Shown here one piece after another: positions 35,673-46,229 of a stretch of DNA of 64,000 nucleotides. Position 1 is the first letter of the stretch. Every line of letters begins with the position of its first letter. Source of the DNA: Bacteroidales bacterium (GTDB lineage Bacteria > Bacteroidota > Bacteroidia > Bacteroidales > Bacteroidaceae); assembly GCA_004555245.1 (NCBI GenBank), contig SFIS01000001.1, positions 18,513-82,512 of the forward strand, written 5' to 3'. The translations under genes and the position numbers were made by a program. A model generated the notes under the pieces. It worked only from the letters and a program-made list of their open reading frames with translations, was not told where the DNA came from and ran no database searches.

Positions 35673-38447
35673 ATGAAACACATACTATCCATCATTCTCC
35701 TCGCCATGTTCTTTGTCAGCAGCATGGCAGAGACAGTGAATATCGTGCTGCCACAGACAAAAAACAACAGAGTGGAATATGCGGCAGAATATCTGCAGAA
35801 GCAACTGCAGAAACTCGGCTACGACATCGTGGTGACCACCGGGCGGAGAGAGAAGAAAGCCGCCCACCATGTCACGCTCTCGCTGGCGACAGACAATGCC
35901 GGGAAGAAAGAAGGGTTCACCATCAACACCACCATAAAGGGTAAGAAGAAGCCACACGCATACACAGAAGTGATTGGCAACGACGGCACCGGATGTATCT
36001 ACGGATGCGACGAGCTTGCAGCACAATTGCGCAACAAGAGTTTCACGCAGCTGCCCGCAACCATCTCCGACGCTCCGGAGATGGTGCTCAGAGGCGGATG
36101 CATCGGAATACAGAAGCCATACCTCCTGCCCGGAAGGCAGGTGTATGAATATCCTTATACGCCAGAACTCTTCCCATGGTTCTACGACAAACAGCAGTGG
36201 ATAGAGTATCTTGACATGCTTGTCGCAAACCGCATGAACTCCGTCTATCTATGGAACGGTCATCCTTTCGCATCGCTTGTGAAACTCACCGACTATCCCT
36301 TCGCCGTTGAGGTTGACGATGCCACGTTCGAGAAGAACAAGGAGATTTTCGCCTTCCTCACAAACGAGGCCGACAGACGTGGCATCTTCGTAATACAGAT
36401 GTTCTACAACATTCTCGTATCAAAACCCTTTGCCGAACACTACGGCATAAAGACTCAAGATCGCCACCGCCCTATCACTCCGCTTCTGCACGACTATACA
36501 TACAAATCAGTGAAGGCATTTATCGAGAACTATCCCAACGTAGGGCTTCTTGTCTGTCTCGGAGAGGCGATGGACACCTACGAGGATGATGTAGAATGGA
36601 TGACGAAAACTATTATCCCCGCCGTGAAGGACGGTCTGAAGAGCCTTGGGCGCACAGACGAGCCTCCGGTGCTGCTGCGTGCGCACGACACAAACTGCGA
36701 GATGGTGATGCAAGCTTCGCTGCCGTTGTACAAGAATCTCTACACGATGAACAAATACAACGGCGAATCACTCACCACATACACCCCGCAAGGTCCGTGG
36801 GGCGAAACGCACCGCGCTCTCGCTGCTTTAGGTTCAACACATATCTCCAACGTACACATCCTCGCCAACCTTGAACCTTGGAGATGGTCATCGCCCGATT
36901 TCATACAGAAGACAGTGAACGCAATGCATAACGCCCATCACGCAAATGCGCTGCACCTCTATCCCCAAGCCTCCTACTGGGACTGGCCCTATACCGCCGA
37001 CAGCATCAACAACGACACGACAAACCGTCTGAAGCAGTTGGACAGAGACTGGATGTGGTTCGCCGCATGGGGACGATACGCTTGGAACTGCCACAGAAAC
37101 CGGACGGACGAGACAGTTTACTGGAACGACACTCTCGCCAGCGTCTATGGCACGACGGCAGAGAACGCCGCACTCATACGAACAGCACTTGAAGAGAGCG
37201 GAGAGATTGCACCAAAACTGTTGAGACGTTTCGGCATCACAGAAGGCAACAGACAGACGCTGCTGCTCGGCATGTTCTGCTCGCAGATTGTCAATCCGTA
37301 CAAATACACCGTCTATCCGGGATTCTACGAAAGCTGCGGACCCGACGGCGAGAAACTCATTGAATATGTGGCAAAAGAGCATAACGCACCATTGCCAGTC
37401 AACCAGAACTTCCCGACGAACGTGAACACCAAGGCGGCAGCTACACGCGAACACATCGGCGAACTGCCCCTCGACATCATACAACAGTGTATCGAACATG
37501 GAGAGAAAGCCGTCCTGGCTATAGACAAGGCAGCAGCCGGAGTGTCACGCAAGACAGATGAGTTTGCACGCCTGCGCAACGACATTCACTGCTACAAGGA
37601 GTTCGCCTACGCCTTCGCATTGAAAGTGAAGGCTTGCCAGCATGTCCTGAACTACAAATACACACAGGACATCTCCGAACTTGATGCCGCAGTGCCGCTT
37701 CTCGAGCAGAGCCTCGCACACTACCGCACCCTCACCGCCCTTACATCCGCCACCTACCGATATGCCAACAGTATGCAGACATCAATGCGGCGAATACCTA
37801 TCGGAGGCGACAACGGCAAAATGAAGCATTGGACGGAACTGTTGCCGTGCTACGAACAGGAGCTCGCCAACCTTAAGAAGAATATCGCTATGCTGAAGAT
37901 GCCACAGCCTGCAGACAAGAGGAAGACGGTGGTCAAAGCCCTGCGCGATGCAAAGGTGACTGCCCTCAGCATCAACGGCAAGACACCCGTGGCAGTGAAG
38001 ATGAAGAAAGACGCCAAGCTGTTTTCCGACCTCGATTCTCTCGTGACAGACTATGCTACAGAACTTGACGGGCTTACAGCATACATAACAGCATCTAAAG
38101 AGCAGCGCGCTGACGGCACCGCCGTCACACTGACTGTTGAAAAGCCTGTCACGGTGCTGATAGGATATTTCCGTGACGACCAGAGAAAATATGCCCAGGC
38201 TCCGAAACTCGAAACTGACGCTACGGCAAGCGAATACGGTCAGCAGGAACCGTGCTACACATCAGCCCTGCGCATCAAGGGGATGCCACAGCTCAACATA
38301 CATCCCTACAATCTCACGGCAGGCACACACACTCTACGGCTACCCAAGGGATTCCTCGTTGTGGCAGGCATAACATCCGACAACATCACACCGCGCGATG
38401 CCGCTCTTGCCGGAGCCGACAGTGCCATCGACTGGCTATTCTATTAA
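35673..38447 (+). CDS. GH67/alpha-glucuronidase-like glycosidase (putative alpha-D-galacturonidase)
   Basis: A 924-residue secreted enzyme. ATG 35673 is chosen because it starts a signal peptide (MKHILSIILLAMFFVSSMA); the frame is open slightly upstream without one. The N-terminal alpha/beta domain (VNIVLPQTKNNRVEYAAEYLQKQLQKLGY, split pattern of GH67_N-type folds) precedes a TIM-barrel core with EMVLRGGCIGIQ, WIEYLDMLVANRMNSVYLWNGHP and GLLVCLGEAMDTYEDD. LEPWRWSSPDF and YPQASYWDWPY follow. Close relatives in Bacteroidales are, as I recall, annotated alpha-D-galacturonidase. That would fit GalA-containing pectin side chains, but the substrate is not provable here. The C-terminal 250 residues are a helical region followed by a beta domain. 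Confidence 0.6.
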   Translation: MKHILSIILLAMFFVSSMAETVNIVLPQTKNNRVEYAAEYLQKQLQKLGYDIVVTTGRREKKAAHHVTLSLATDNAGKKEGFTINTTIKGKKKPHAYTEVIGNDGTGCIYGCDELAAQLRNKSFTQLPATISDAPEMVLRGGCIGIQKPYLLPGRQVYEYPYTPELFPWFYDKQQWIEYLDMLVANRMNSVYLWNGHPFASLVKLTDYPFAVEVDDATFEKNKEIFAFLTNEADRRGIFVIQMFYNILVSKPFAEHYGIKTQDRHRPITPLLHDYTYKSVKAFIENYPNVGLLVCLGEAMDTYEDDVEWMTKTIIPAVKDGLKSLGRTDEPPVLLRAHDTNCEMVMQASLPLYKNLYTMNKYNGESLTTYTPQGPWGETHRALAALGSTHISNVHILANLEPWRWSSPDFIQKTVNAMHNAHHANALHLYPQASYWDWPYTADSINNDTTNRLKQLDRDWMWFAAWGRYAWNCHRNRTDETVYWNDTLASVYGTTAENAALIRTALEESGEIAPKLLRRFGITEGNRQTLLLGMFCSQIVNPYKYTVYPGFYESCGPDGEKLIEYVAKEHNAPLPVNQNFPTNVNTKAAATREHIGELPLDIIQQCIEHGEKAVLAIDKAAAGVSRKTDEFARLRNDIHCYKEFAYAFALKVKACQHVLNYKYTQDISELDAAVPLLEQSLAHYRTLTALTSATYRYANSMQTSMRRIPIGGDNGKMKHWTELLPCYEQELANLKKNIAMLKMPQPADKRKTVVKALRDAKVTALSINGKTPVAVKMKKDAKLFSDLDSLVTDYATELDGLTAYITASKEQRADGTAVTLTVEKPVTVLIGYFRDDQRKYAQAPKLETDATASEYGQQEPCYTSALRIKGMPQLNIHPYNLTAGTHTLRLPKGFLVVAGITSDNITPRDAALAGADSAIDWLFY

Positions 38448-38515
38448 AGGTGTCACAATCACTAAGGCTATCCCCCCGGACACACTTCCATAATAAACTT
38501 CCAAACATTTCCATA

Positions 38516-41500
38516 ATGAGAACAAGACTGTTGCTTACCGCTTTATATATATTCTCTGTCGCAGCTGCACAGAGTGTCAGTCATGATGTCATGCAGCGCA
38601 TATACGACGAGGTGCAGACACCTTACAAATACGGTATGGTGGTCGCACCGGCTGACGAGGGACACAAAATCGACTGCCCCACCGTCTATCGCGAAGGAGA
38701 CAGATGGTATATGACATACGTCGTATATAACGGCAGTGGCGGGACAGACGGTCGCGGCTACACCACGTGGCTTGCAGAAAGCAGCGACCTTCTGCACTGG
38801 ACCACTCTCGGTTGCATCCTCGACTACAAACAGTCCGGATGGGACATGAACCAGCGCGGAGGCTTCCCCTCGCTCATCGACTGGCAGTGGGACGGCACAT
38901 ACAGGATGAGCCCATACAAGGGAAAATACTGGATGACATACATCGGAGGCGAAGGCACGGGCTACGAAGGTGTCAACGCACCGCTCTTTATCGGACAGGC
39001 GTGGACAAGACAGGCCTCTGCCGCCCTCACCACACCACACGAATGGCAGTCGGCAGACAAACCGCTGATGCACATCAACGACAAGGACGCACAATGGTGG
39101 GAGAAACTGATACAATACAAAAGCACGGTATATGAAGACAGACAACGCACACTGGGACATCGCTTCGTGATGTTCTACAATGCAGGAGGTATCAATCCCG
39201 CCAACGGGCTGAAGGCCGAGAGGATAGGCATCGCACTCTCAGACAACATGAAGAGGTGGCAACGCTATGACGGCAACCCCGTCTTCACACACGAAGAACC
39301 CGGCATCATAACCGGCGATGCGCAAATCTCCGACTTCACACACTGTACAGCAGTGCAGGGACCGTCGGCACAGCCGCTGTATGTCATGTTCTATTTCTCG
39401 GCTTTCAACCCGTCACGCCCCTACTCCGCCTACAACACGTTCGCCGTTTCGAGAGACCTCGTGCATTGGCAGGACTGGGACGGCGACGACCTCATCTCTC
39501 CCTCCGAAGACTATGACAATCTCTTTGCGCACAAGAGTTATGTCGTGAAACACGACGGAGTGGTGTACCATTTCTATTGTGCCGTCAACAAAGACAACCA
39601 GCGCGGCATCGCCGTCGCCACCTCCAAGCCCATGGGCACGTCACATCTACACTTCCCCGACATACAGCCCAAGGGCAAGCGCGGAATAACGGTGCTCGAC
39701 GAGGGATGGCGCACTGCACTGCTCGACACTGCAGGAAGATGCCGCGGAGAATACCTCCACGTTTCTCTGCCCCACAACTGGGACGACTACTACGGCTACC
39801 GTCAGATGAAGCACGGCAACCTGCACGGCTCGGCAATCTACGAGAGGGAGCTGTCCGTTGAAAAGCAGGACGGCAAGAGATATTTCCTGCAGTTCGAAGG
39901 TGTAGGCACCTTCGCCACACTGTGCGTCAACGGGCACACCTTCAGCCGGCACCCCGTGGGCCGCACCACATGGACCGTCGATGTCACCGACCATCTCGTC
40001 TCTGGCGACAACCGCCTCTCCGTGCGCTGCGACCATCCCGAACTTATCACAGACATGCCATGGGTGTGCGGCGGATGCTCGTCAGAATGGGGATTCTCTG
40101 AAGGCAGCCAGCCCTTCGGCATCTTCCGTCCCGTATCCCTCATAGTCACCGACGAGGTGCGCATAGAACCTTTCGGAATACACGTATGGAACAACTCCGC
40201 CTGCGACACGGTATTCATAGAAACCGAGGTGAAGAACTATTCGTCAGCCGAAGCCTCATTCTCTCTTGTCCACAACCTCAACATGGCATCGGGCAAGCGG
40301 GTCTTCCGACTGACAGAAAACCTCACTCTCGCACCGCACGAGACACGCATCGTCAGACAAACCGCTGCTGTGAATGACGTGACGAGATGGCAACCCGACG
40401 CCCCTTACCTCTACAATCTCGTATCTATGATAAAACGTGGGGGCAAGACAACCGACCAGACAGAGACACCTTATGGCATACGCGACATCAGATGGGTACG
40501 TCCGTATAGCAACATCCGTGATGCGGCAGAAGTACCTGAGGCTCCCGGCTTCTATATCAACGGCAGACGTATGTTCATCAACGGCACATGCGAATACGAG
40601 CATCTGCTTGGAGCAGGCCACGCCTTCTCCCGTCGGCAGATAGAGTCACGCATGCGTCTCATCCAACAGGCCGGCTTCAATGCCTACCGCGAGGCTCACC
40701 AGCCGCACAATCTATTGTATCAGGACATCCTCGATCGGGAAGGCATACTCTTCTGGAGCCAGTTCTCGGCACACATCTGGTACGACACGCCGCAGTTCCG
40801 CGAGAATTTCAAGTCTCTGATGAGACAATGGATAAAAGAACGCCGCAACTCGCCCAGCATCATCCTATGGGGCTTGCAGAACGAATCGGTGCTGCCGCGT
40901 GATTTCGCAGAAGAATGCACCGCCGTCATACGCGAGATGGATCCCACATGCTCTACGGCATACAACAGTTCCGGACGCCTCGTCACCACATGCAACGGAG
41001 GTGAGGGGACAGACTGGAACGTGATACAGAACTGGAGCGGCACCTACGGAGGCTCGGCACTCAACTACGACAACGAGCTGAAACAACACAACCAGCTCCT
41101 CAACGGCGAATACGGCGCATGGCGCACCCTCGGCCTCCACAGCGAAGCCACAACAGACTCCCTACGTAAGGAGAAATCATACAGCGAAGAGCGTGCGACA
41201 GACATCCTTGAGACAAAGGTTCGTCTGGCAGAGAGCGTCGCAGACAGCGTATGCGGACATTTCCAGTGGATTTTCGCCACACACGACAACCCGGGGCGCG
41301 TACAGCCCGACGGCGCATGGCGTATGGCAGACAAGATCGGACCCGTGAACTTCAAAGGCCTGACAACCGTTTGGGAACAGCCTACCGACGCATATTTCAT
41401 GTACCGTTCAAACTATGTCTCTCCCGATGCCGACCCTATGGTCTATATCGCGTCCCACACATGGGCAGACCGTTTCCTTGCCACAGGCCCGCGCCGCACC

Positions 41501-42910
41501 GACATCACCGTCTATAGCAACTGCGACAGCGTGATGCTCTACAACAGCGCTACGGACAAGGTCTGCCTCGGACGCAAGCGCAACGCCAACCGCCGCGGCA
41601 CACACATGCTCTGGGAGCAACGCCTCGTCAAGTACAACGTTTTGCGGGCCGTAGGCTATCGTCATGGCAAGGCCGTGGCAGAAGACATTATCCTACTCAA
41701 CGGTCTTGAACAGGCTCCCGATTTCGACGCTCTCTACTTACGGACAACTATTGTGCCACAAGCAGCAGACAACAACCGTGACATTCTGAAGTCAAAGCCG
41801 GCGAACTATGTTGTCAGGATGAACTGCGGCGGAAACACCTTCATCGATTCCTACGGCAACCGCTGGGAAGCAGACGACGCCACATATTCCACATCATGGG
41901 GCGAGATGTTCATCGACGAGACGACACGACGCGACGTGCTTCACAGACATCAGAGCGACAAGATGTCACTAAACAGTGCCGAAACGGCAGTCGTACGCCA
42001 CACCGTCCCTGCCTCTACAAAAGGCGGCACGGCATTCACCGCAGAGACACTCGCCGTTGCCGAGCAGGCTGTCAGGGCATCACAGGGCGAGATTTCCGTA
42101 CCCATCCACGGCACCCGCGACTGGCCTCTGTTCCAGACCTTCCGCTACGGCAGACACCGTCTCGCCTACGATTTCCCCCTGCCTGACGGCACATACGACA
42201 TCGAGCTCTATTTCGCCGAGCCGTGGCTTGGCATCGGTGGCGGCATAAAGACCAACTGCAAACGCCAGCGTCTCTTCTCCGTCGCCGTCAACGACAGTAT
42301 CGTGGCAGAAGACATCGACTTATGGGCGGAAGCCGGACATGCCGGTGCATGGCGTCTGGATGTGACAGCCGAGGCACGCGGCGGACATCTCCGCATCTCC
42401 TTCCCCGACGTCAAGGCGGGCCAGGCCGTCATCTCAGCCATCGCCGTCAGCACGACCGACAGCAGTGTGCTCCCCCTTCGGGCATACAACGACACATTCT
42501 GGAGCAGCATCAACGCCAACAAGGTAGAGCGCCTGCCTAAAGAGTTGCTGCCCGCCGACGACGAGGCATTCCCCGCCACACGCTACACCCCCGTCGCAGG
42601 ACAGCGGACAAGCGACAGGGCAGAGACACTCTTCCGCATCACACCCGGTGTGGCAAGAGAATACGCACTGCGCTTCCGCTACAAGAATGTCGGTGCTCCA
42701 CAGACGGCACAGATGCGCATCGTAGATGAGAAAGGCAGCATACTCGTCGATCGCAACATCGTCTTCCCTACGACACCGAAGAAGTTCAAGATTCTCAGCA
42801 CAACCACCGGCACACAAATCAATGCCGGCAGCTACAGCCTGCAGTTGCTACAGCCGGGTACGAAACAGAAGCTGAGGAACGTCGAATTTGAGTATCTTGA
42901 AGTACAATGA
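38516..42910 (+). CDS. GH137-like / GH2 / malectin-like fusion glycosidase
   Basis: A 1464-residue multidomain enzyme with signal peptide MRTRLLLTALYIFSVAAA. ATG 38516 is preferred over upstream starts that run inside the previous gene. Residues about 20-390 are a five-bladed propeller of the GH137/GH43-like type (CPTVYREGDRWYMTYVVYNG, FVMFYNAGGINP, VYHFYCAVNKDNQ). Residues about 400-1010 are GH2, with acid/base E790 (WGLQNES) and nucleophile E865 (LNGEYGAW). Residues about 1180-1330 resemble a malectin-like module (YDFPLPDGTYDIELYFAEPW). The same GH137-GH2 arrangement occurs in Bacteroides thetaiotaomicron BT0996, which carries beta-L-arabinofuranosidase and beta-glucuronidase activities on RG-II. 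That homology is from memory and strongly supports an RG-II role. Confidence 0.8.
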   Translation: MRTRLLLTALYIFSVAAAQSVSHDVMQRIYDEVQTPYKYGMVVAPADEGHKIDCPTVYREGDRWYMTYVVYNGSGGTDGRGYTTWLAESSDLLHWTTLGCILDYKQSGWDMNQRGGFPSLIDWQWDGTYRMSPYKGKYWMTYIGGEGTGYEGVNAPLFIGQAWTRQASAALTTPHEWQSADKPLMHINDKDAQWWEKLIQYKSTVYEDRQRTLGHRFVMFYNAGGINPANGLKAERIGIALSDNMKRWQRYDGNPVFTHEEPGIITGDAQISDFTHCTAVQGPSAQPLYVMFYFSAFNPSRPYSAYNTFAVSRDLVHWQDWDGDDLISPSEDYDNLFAHKSYVVKHDGVVYHFYCAVNKDNQRGIAVATSKPMGTSHLHFPDIQPKGKRGITVLDEGWRTALLDTAGRCRGEYLHVSLPHNWDDYYGYRQMKHGNLHGSAIYERELSVEKQDGKRYFLQFEGVGTFATLCVNGHTFSRHPVGRTTWTVDVTDHLVSGDNRLSVRCDHPELITDMPWVCGGCSSEWGFSEGSQPFGIFRPVSLIVTDEVRIEPFGIHVWNNSACDTVFIETEVKNYSSAEASFSLVHNLNMASGKRVFRLTENLTLAPHETRIVRQTAAVNDVTRWQPDAPYLYNLVSMIKRGGKTTDQTETPYGIRDIRWVRPYSNIRDAAEVPEAPGFYINGRRMFINGTCEYEHLLGAGHAFSRRQIESRMRLIQQAGFNAYREAHQPHNLLYQDILDREGILFWSQFSAHIWYDTPQFRENFKSLMRQWIKERRNSPSIILWGLQNESVLPRDFAEECTAVIREMDPTCSTAYNSSGRLVTTCNGGEGTDWNVIQNWSGTYGGSALNYDNELKQHNQLLNGEYGAWRTLGLHSEATTDSLRKEKSYSEERATDILETKVRLAESVADSVCGHFQWIFATHDNPGRVQPDGAWRMADKIGPVNFKGLTTVWEQPTDAYFMYRSNYVSPDADPMVYIASHTWADRFLATGPRRTDITVYSNCDSVMLYNSATDKVCLGRKRNANRRGTHMLWEQRLVKYNVLRAVGYRHGKAVAEDIILLNGLEQAPDFDALYLRTTIVPQAADNNRDILKSKPANYVVRMNCGGNTFIDSYGNRWEADDATYSTSWGEMFIDETTRRDVLHRHQSDKMSLNSAETAVVRHTVPASTKGGTAFTAETLAVAEQAVRASQGEISVPIHGTRDWPLFQTFRYGRHRLAYDFPLPDGTYDIELYFAEPWLGIGGGIKTNCKRQRLFSVAVNDSIVAEDIDLWAEAGHAGAWRLDVTAEARGGHLRISFPDVKAGQAVISAIAVSTTDSSVLPLRAYNDTFWSSINANKVERLPKELLPADDEAFPATRYTPVAGQRTSDRAETLFRITPGVAREYALRFRYKNVGAPQTAQMRIVDEKGSILVDRNIVFPTTPKKFKILSTTTGTQINAGSYSLQLLQPGTKQKLRNVEFEYLEVQ

Positions 42911-42967
42911 ATTTTACGTTACTGACGATATTAACGCCACTGACGACGACAAAATAAAAAACAGCAA

Positions 42968-45900
42968 ATGAAACACCACATTATTATATATACTCTGCTT
43001 CTCTCCGCCGCCCTGCCTCATCCTTCCAAAGCAGCAGGAGACACTACAGCTGTCGCCCCCACTGTCCGCGAGTGGGAAGACCAGAGCGTCCTCCACGTCA
43101 ACCGCCGTCCTGCACGCAGTTGGTTCATGCCGTTCGTCAACCGTCGCGGCGACAGCGAGATGAGCCTGAACGGCGAATGGGAGTTCCGCTGGGCACCGAC
43201 CCCCGCTGCCGTCGGCACCGCCCGCTGGACCACCCTGCACGTCCCCGTCAACTGGGAAGTGAACGGCTACGGCACACCCGTTTACGCCTCCGCCGGCTAC
43301 ACGTTCAAGGTGCGTCCGCCCTTCGTCATGGACGAGCCTAAAGAAACGTTCACTACATACATCGAGCGTAACCCTACGGGCGAATACCGCCGCACCTTCC
43401 GTCTGCCCGCCTCATGGCATGGCGGTCACACCTTCCTGCGCTTCGATGGCGTGATGTCCGCCTTCTACGTCAGCATCAACGGGAAAGAGGTGGGATATTC
43501 GCAGGGCAGCAACTCGCCGGCAGAGTTTGACATCACACCTTTCCTGAAACCGGGCGACAACAGCATCCGCCTCACCGTTCACAAATACAGCGACGCCTCA
43601 TATCTCGAGGACCAGGACGGCTGGCGCTTCGGCGGCGTCCACCGCGACATAACCCTCTTCCACACCCCGTCCCTTCATATCCGCGACATTGCGCTGCGCA
43701 CCATAGCCGCCGACAACACCTACCGCAACTTCCGCCTCCTCGTCCACCCCTACCTCGAATCTCTCGACGGCAGCGACGGCAGCACGGCAAGCCTCAGTGC
43801 GACGCTCCTCGATGCGTCGGGCAGAGAACTGGCACGCACCGACACCGTGCCCGCCCTCCCCATCCTCGACATGGCAAACAAGGCTGCGGTGATGAACGAG
43901 TGGTATCCGCAACGCGGCAGGCGTAAGTTCGGGCATATCTCACTTGACGTGAACGACGTGTCAGGATGGACAGCCGAGACGCCAGTCCTCTACACCCTCC
44001 GCCTCGCGCTGCACGATGCCTCCGGCGCAACGATACAGCAGATAGAACAGAAAGTAGGCTTCCGACAGGTGGAGATACGCAACGGACAGCTCCTTGTCAA
44101 CGGCAAAGCCGTGCGCTTCCGCGGTGTCAACAGGGTAGAACACGACCCCTACACGGCACACGTGATGAGCGAAGAGCGCATGCTTCAGGACCTCCGGCTC
44201 ATGAAACGCGCACACATTAACGCCGTCCGCACGGCACACTACCCCTCCCACCCGCGCTGGTACGACCTCTGCGATTCATTAGGCATCTACGTCCTCGACG
44301 AAGCCGACTGCGAGAACCACGGTGTCCGCGGCAAGCTGACCTCCCTCTCTTCATGGAACGCCGCCATGACCGACCGCGTCATCCGTCTTGCCGAGCGCGA
44401 CAAGAACCATCCGTCAGTCGTCATGTGGAGTTTGGGCAACGAGAGCGGTTTCGGTGCCAACCACAGTGCGATGGCAGGCTGGCTGCACGAGTTCGACCCC
44501 ACACGCCCCGTACACTACGAGGGGGCACAGGGGACGACAGAAGGCGGGGGCAAGACACCGCGACCCACACCCGACCCGCCATGCGTCGATGTCATCTCAC
44601 GCTTCTATCCCCGCGTCATGGCAGAATATCTCAACCCCGGCATCCCCGAAGGCTCTGACAAGGAGCGTGCGGAGAACGCACGGTGGGAGCATCTCCTCGC
44701 CATTGCTCAACGCCAGTGGACCTTCAGCGGCGGCTGGCTTGACGGCGTCACGGACAACCGCCCCGTCATGACATCAGAATACGCACACTGCATGGGCAAC
44801 GCCCTCGGCAACTTCAAGGAATACTGGGACGAGATCTACTCACACCCCCGTATGCTCGGCGGCTTCATCTGGGACTGGGCAGACCAAGGCATCATACGCG
44901 ACGGGAAGGTGCTCTACGGCGGTGACTTCGGCGACAAGCCCAACCTCAAGGCCTTCTGCCTCAACGGTGTCGTGAAGTGCGACCGCTCTCTCACGGCAAA
45001 ATACCGCGAGGTTCAGCACATCTACTCCCCCGTACAGCTGCGCCGCCACGGCGACAAAGTGTTTGTCATCAACCGGCATCATCACACGTCGCTCTCCGCC
45101 TACACCCTCACCGGCATCCTTCAGAAGAACGGCAGGCGCGGCACGCCGTTCACCATTCCCATACCCGACGTTCAGCCCGGCGACAGCGCACACCTCGCCT
45201 GCATAGACAGCTACCTCAACCTGCGCGAGCCGGACACCGACATCCGCCTCAACATCCTCGTCACGAGAAACACGCAGACAGCCGCCCCTCACGGCACGAA
45301 GTCACAGACACGACGCAAGACACCGAAGAAGGCGTGCGACCTGCCTTCAGCCGGCGACCCCGCCTTCTGCCACGAATGCCAGATTCCGATATCGGGCAGC
45401 GTCATGGACTATGTCTCGGAGACACGTCCCGCCCCTCCGGGCAAAGCCTCTGACGAGGCTATCCGCATAGCGGAGAACGCCACCGCAACCTTCTTCCGCG
45501 CCCCGACAGACAACGACAAATCGTTCGGCAACTGGCTTGCGAAAGACTGGAAAAACCACAAACTCGACACGCCGCATATCGTTCACGTGAGCAAAGACAC
45601 CGTCAGCGGCGGCTCCGTCAAGACAGAAGACTATCAGTTTGCCGAAGGCAGCATCCGCGTGACAACCACCGTCCGCCTCCTTCCCGACGCCTCCGTCGAT
45701 ATCATACAGGAATACGAATGCCGCGGCACACTGCCCGAGCTTCCCCGCATGGGCATCCAGCTCACGCTGCCCTCCGCCTTCGAGCAGATTGAATACTACG
45801 GCCGCGGTCCGTGGGACACCTACCCCGACCGCTGGCAGAGCAGCACAGTCGGCTTATGGAGCAGCACCGTCCGTTCAGAATACGCCCACTTCCCCGTTCC

Positions 45901-46201
45901 GCAAGACTGCGGCAACCACAGCGAGACATCATGCGTGACGCTTCGCACTGCCGACCGCCGCACATTCCGCGTCGATGCGACAGACGCTCCCTTCACCTTC
46001 TCCGCCCTGCACTACACCCCCCAGGACATCGCAGCCGTGCGTCACGACCACGAGTTGTCAGAGCGCGACGCCACCGTCCTCACCATCGACTGCGCCACTC
46101 TCGGCACAGGCAACAGCAGCTGCGGACCCGGTGTGCTGAAACGTTACAGCATCGACAAGAGCGTCCCGCACTGCGTGAAGATCAACATACGCCTCTACTG
46201 A
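42968..46201 (+). CDS. LacZ-type GH2 beta-galactosidase-like enzyme, secreted
   Basis: A 1077-residue GH2 enzyme with the full LacZ plan: sugar-binding domain (NGEWEFRW, VPVNWEVNGYGTPVY), Ig-like domains and a TIM barrel. Acid/base E492 is in LGNESGFGANH and nucleophile E604 in TSEYAHCMGNALGN; FIWDWADQGI is also present. The small-chain-like beta domain follows (FFRAPTDNDKSFGNW, YYGRGPWDTYPDR). Unlike cytoplasmic LacZ it has a signal peptide (MKHHIIIYTLLLSAALPHPSKA). Specificity is probably beta-galactosidase, but GH2 in pectin loci may also cut beta-galacturonide or beta-glucuronide. It is the last gene of the operon, 57 bases after the GH137-GH2 gene and 29 bases before a strong terminator. 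Confidence 0.9.
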   Translation: MKHHIIIYTLLLSAALPHPSKAAGDTTAVAPTVREWEDQSVLHVNRRPARSWFMPFVNRRGDSEMSLNGEWEFRWAPTPAAVGTARWTTLHVPVNWEVNGYGTPVYASAGYTFKVRPPFVMDEPKETFTTYIERNPTGEYRRTFRLPASWHGGHTFLRFDGVMSAFYVSINGKEVGYSQGSNSPAEFDITPFLKPGDNSIRLTVHKYSDASYLEDQDGWRFGGVHRDITLFHTPSLHIRDIALRTIAADNTYRNFRLLVHPYLESLDGSDGSTASLSATLLDASGRELARTDTVPALPILDMANKAAVMNEWYPQRGRRKFGHISLDVNDVSGWTAETPVLYTLRLALHDASGATIQQIEQKVGFRQVEIRNGQLLVNGKAVRFRGVNRVEHDPYTAHVMSEERMLQDLRLMKRAHINAVRTAHYPSHPRWYDLCDSLGIYVLDEADCENHGVRGKLTSLSSWNAAMTDRVIRLAERDKNHPSVVMWSLGNESGFGANHSAMAGWLHEFDPTRPVHYEGAQGTTEGGGKTPRPTPDPPCVDVISRFYPRVMAEYLNPGIPEGSDKERAENARWEHLLAIAQRQWTFSGGWLDGVTDNRPVMTSEYAHCMGNALGNFKEYWDEIYSHPRMLGGFIWDWADQGIIRDGKVLYGGDFGDKPNLKAFCLNGVVKCDRSLTAKYREVQHIYSPVQLRRHGDKVFVINRHHHTSLSAYTLTGILQKNGRRGTPFTIPIPDVQPGDSAHLACIDSYLNLREPDTDIRLNILVTRNTQTAAPHGTKSQTRRKTPKKACDLPSAGDPAFCHECQIPISGSVMDYVSETRPAPPGKASDEAIRIAENATATFFRAPTDNDKSFGNWLAKDWKNHKLDTPHIVHVSKDTVSGGSVKTEDYQFAEGSIRVTTTVRLLPDASVDIIQEYECRGTLPELPRMGIQLTLPSAFEQIEYYGRGPWDTYPDRWQSSTVGLWSSTVRSEYAHFPVPQDCGNHSETSCVTLRTADRRTFRVDATDAPFTFSALHYTPQDIAAVRHDHELSERDATVLTIDCATLGTGNSSCGPGVLKRYSIDKSVPHCVKINIRLY

Positions 46202-46229
46202 CACATTTCCCCTACGTTTCCGGACACAC

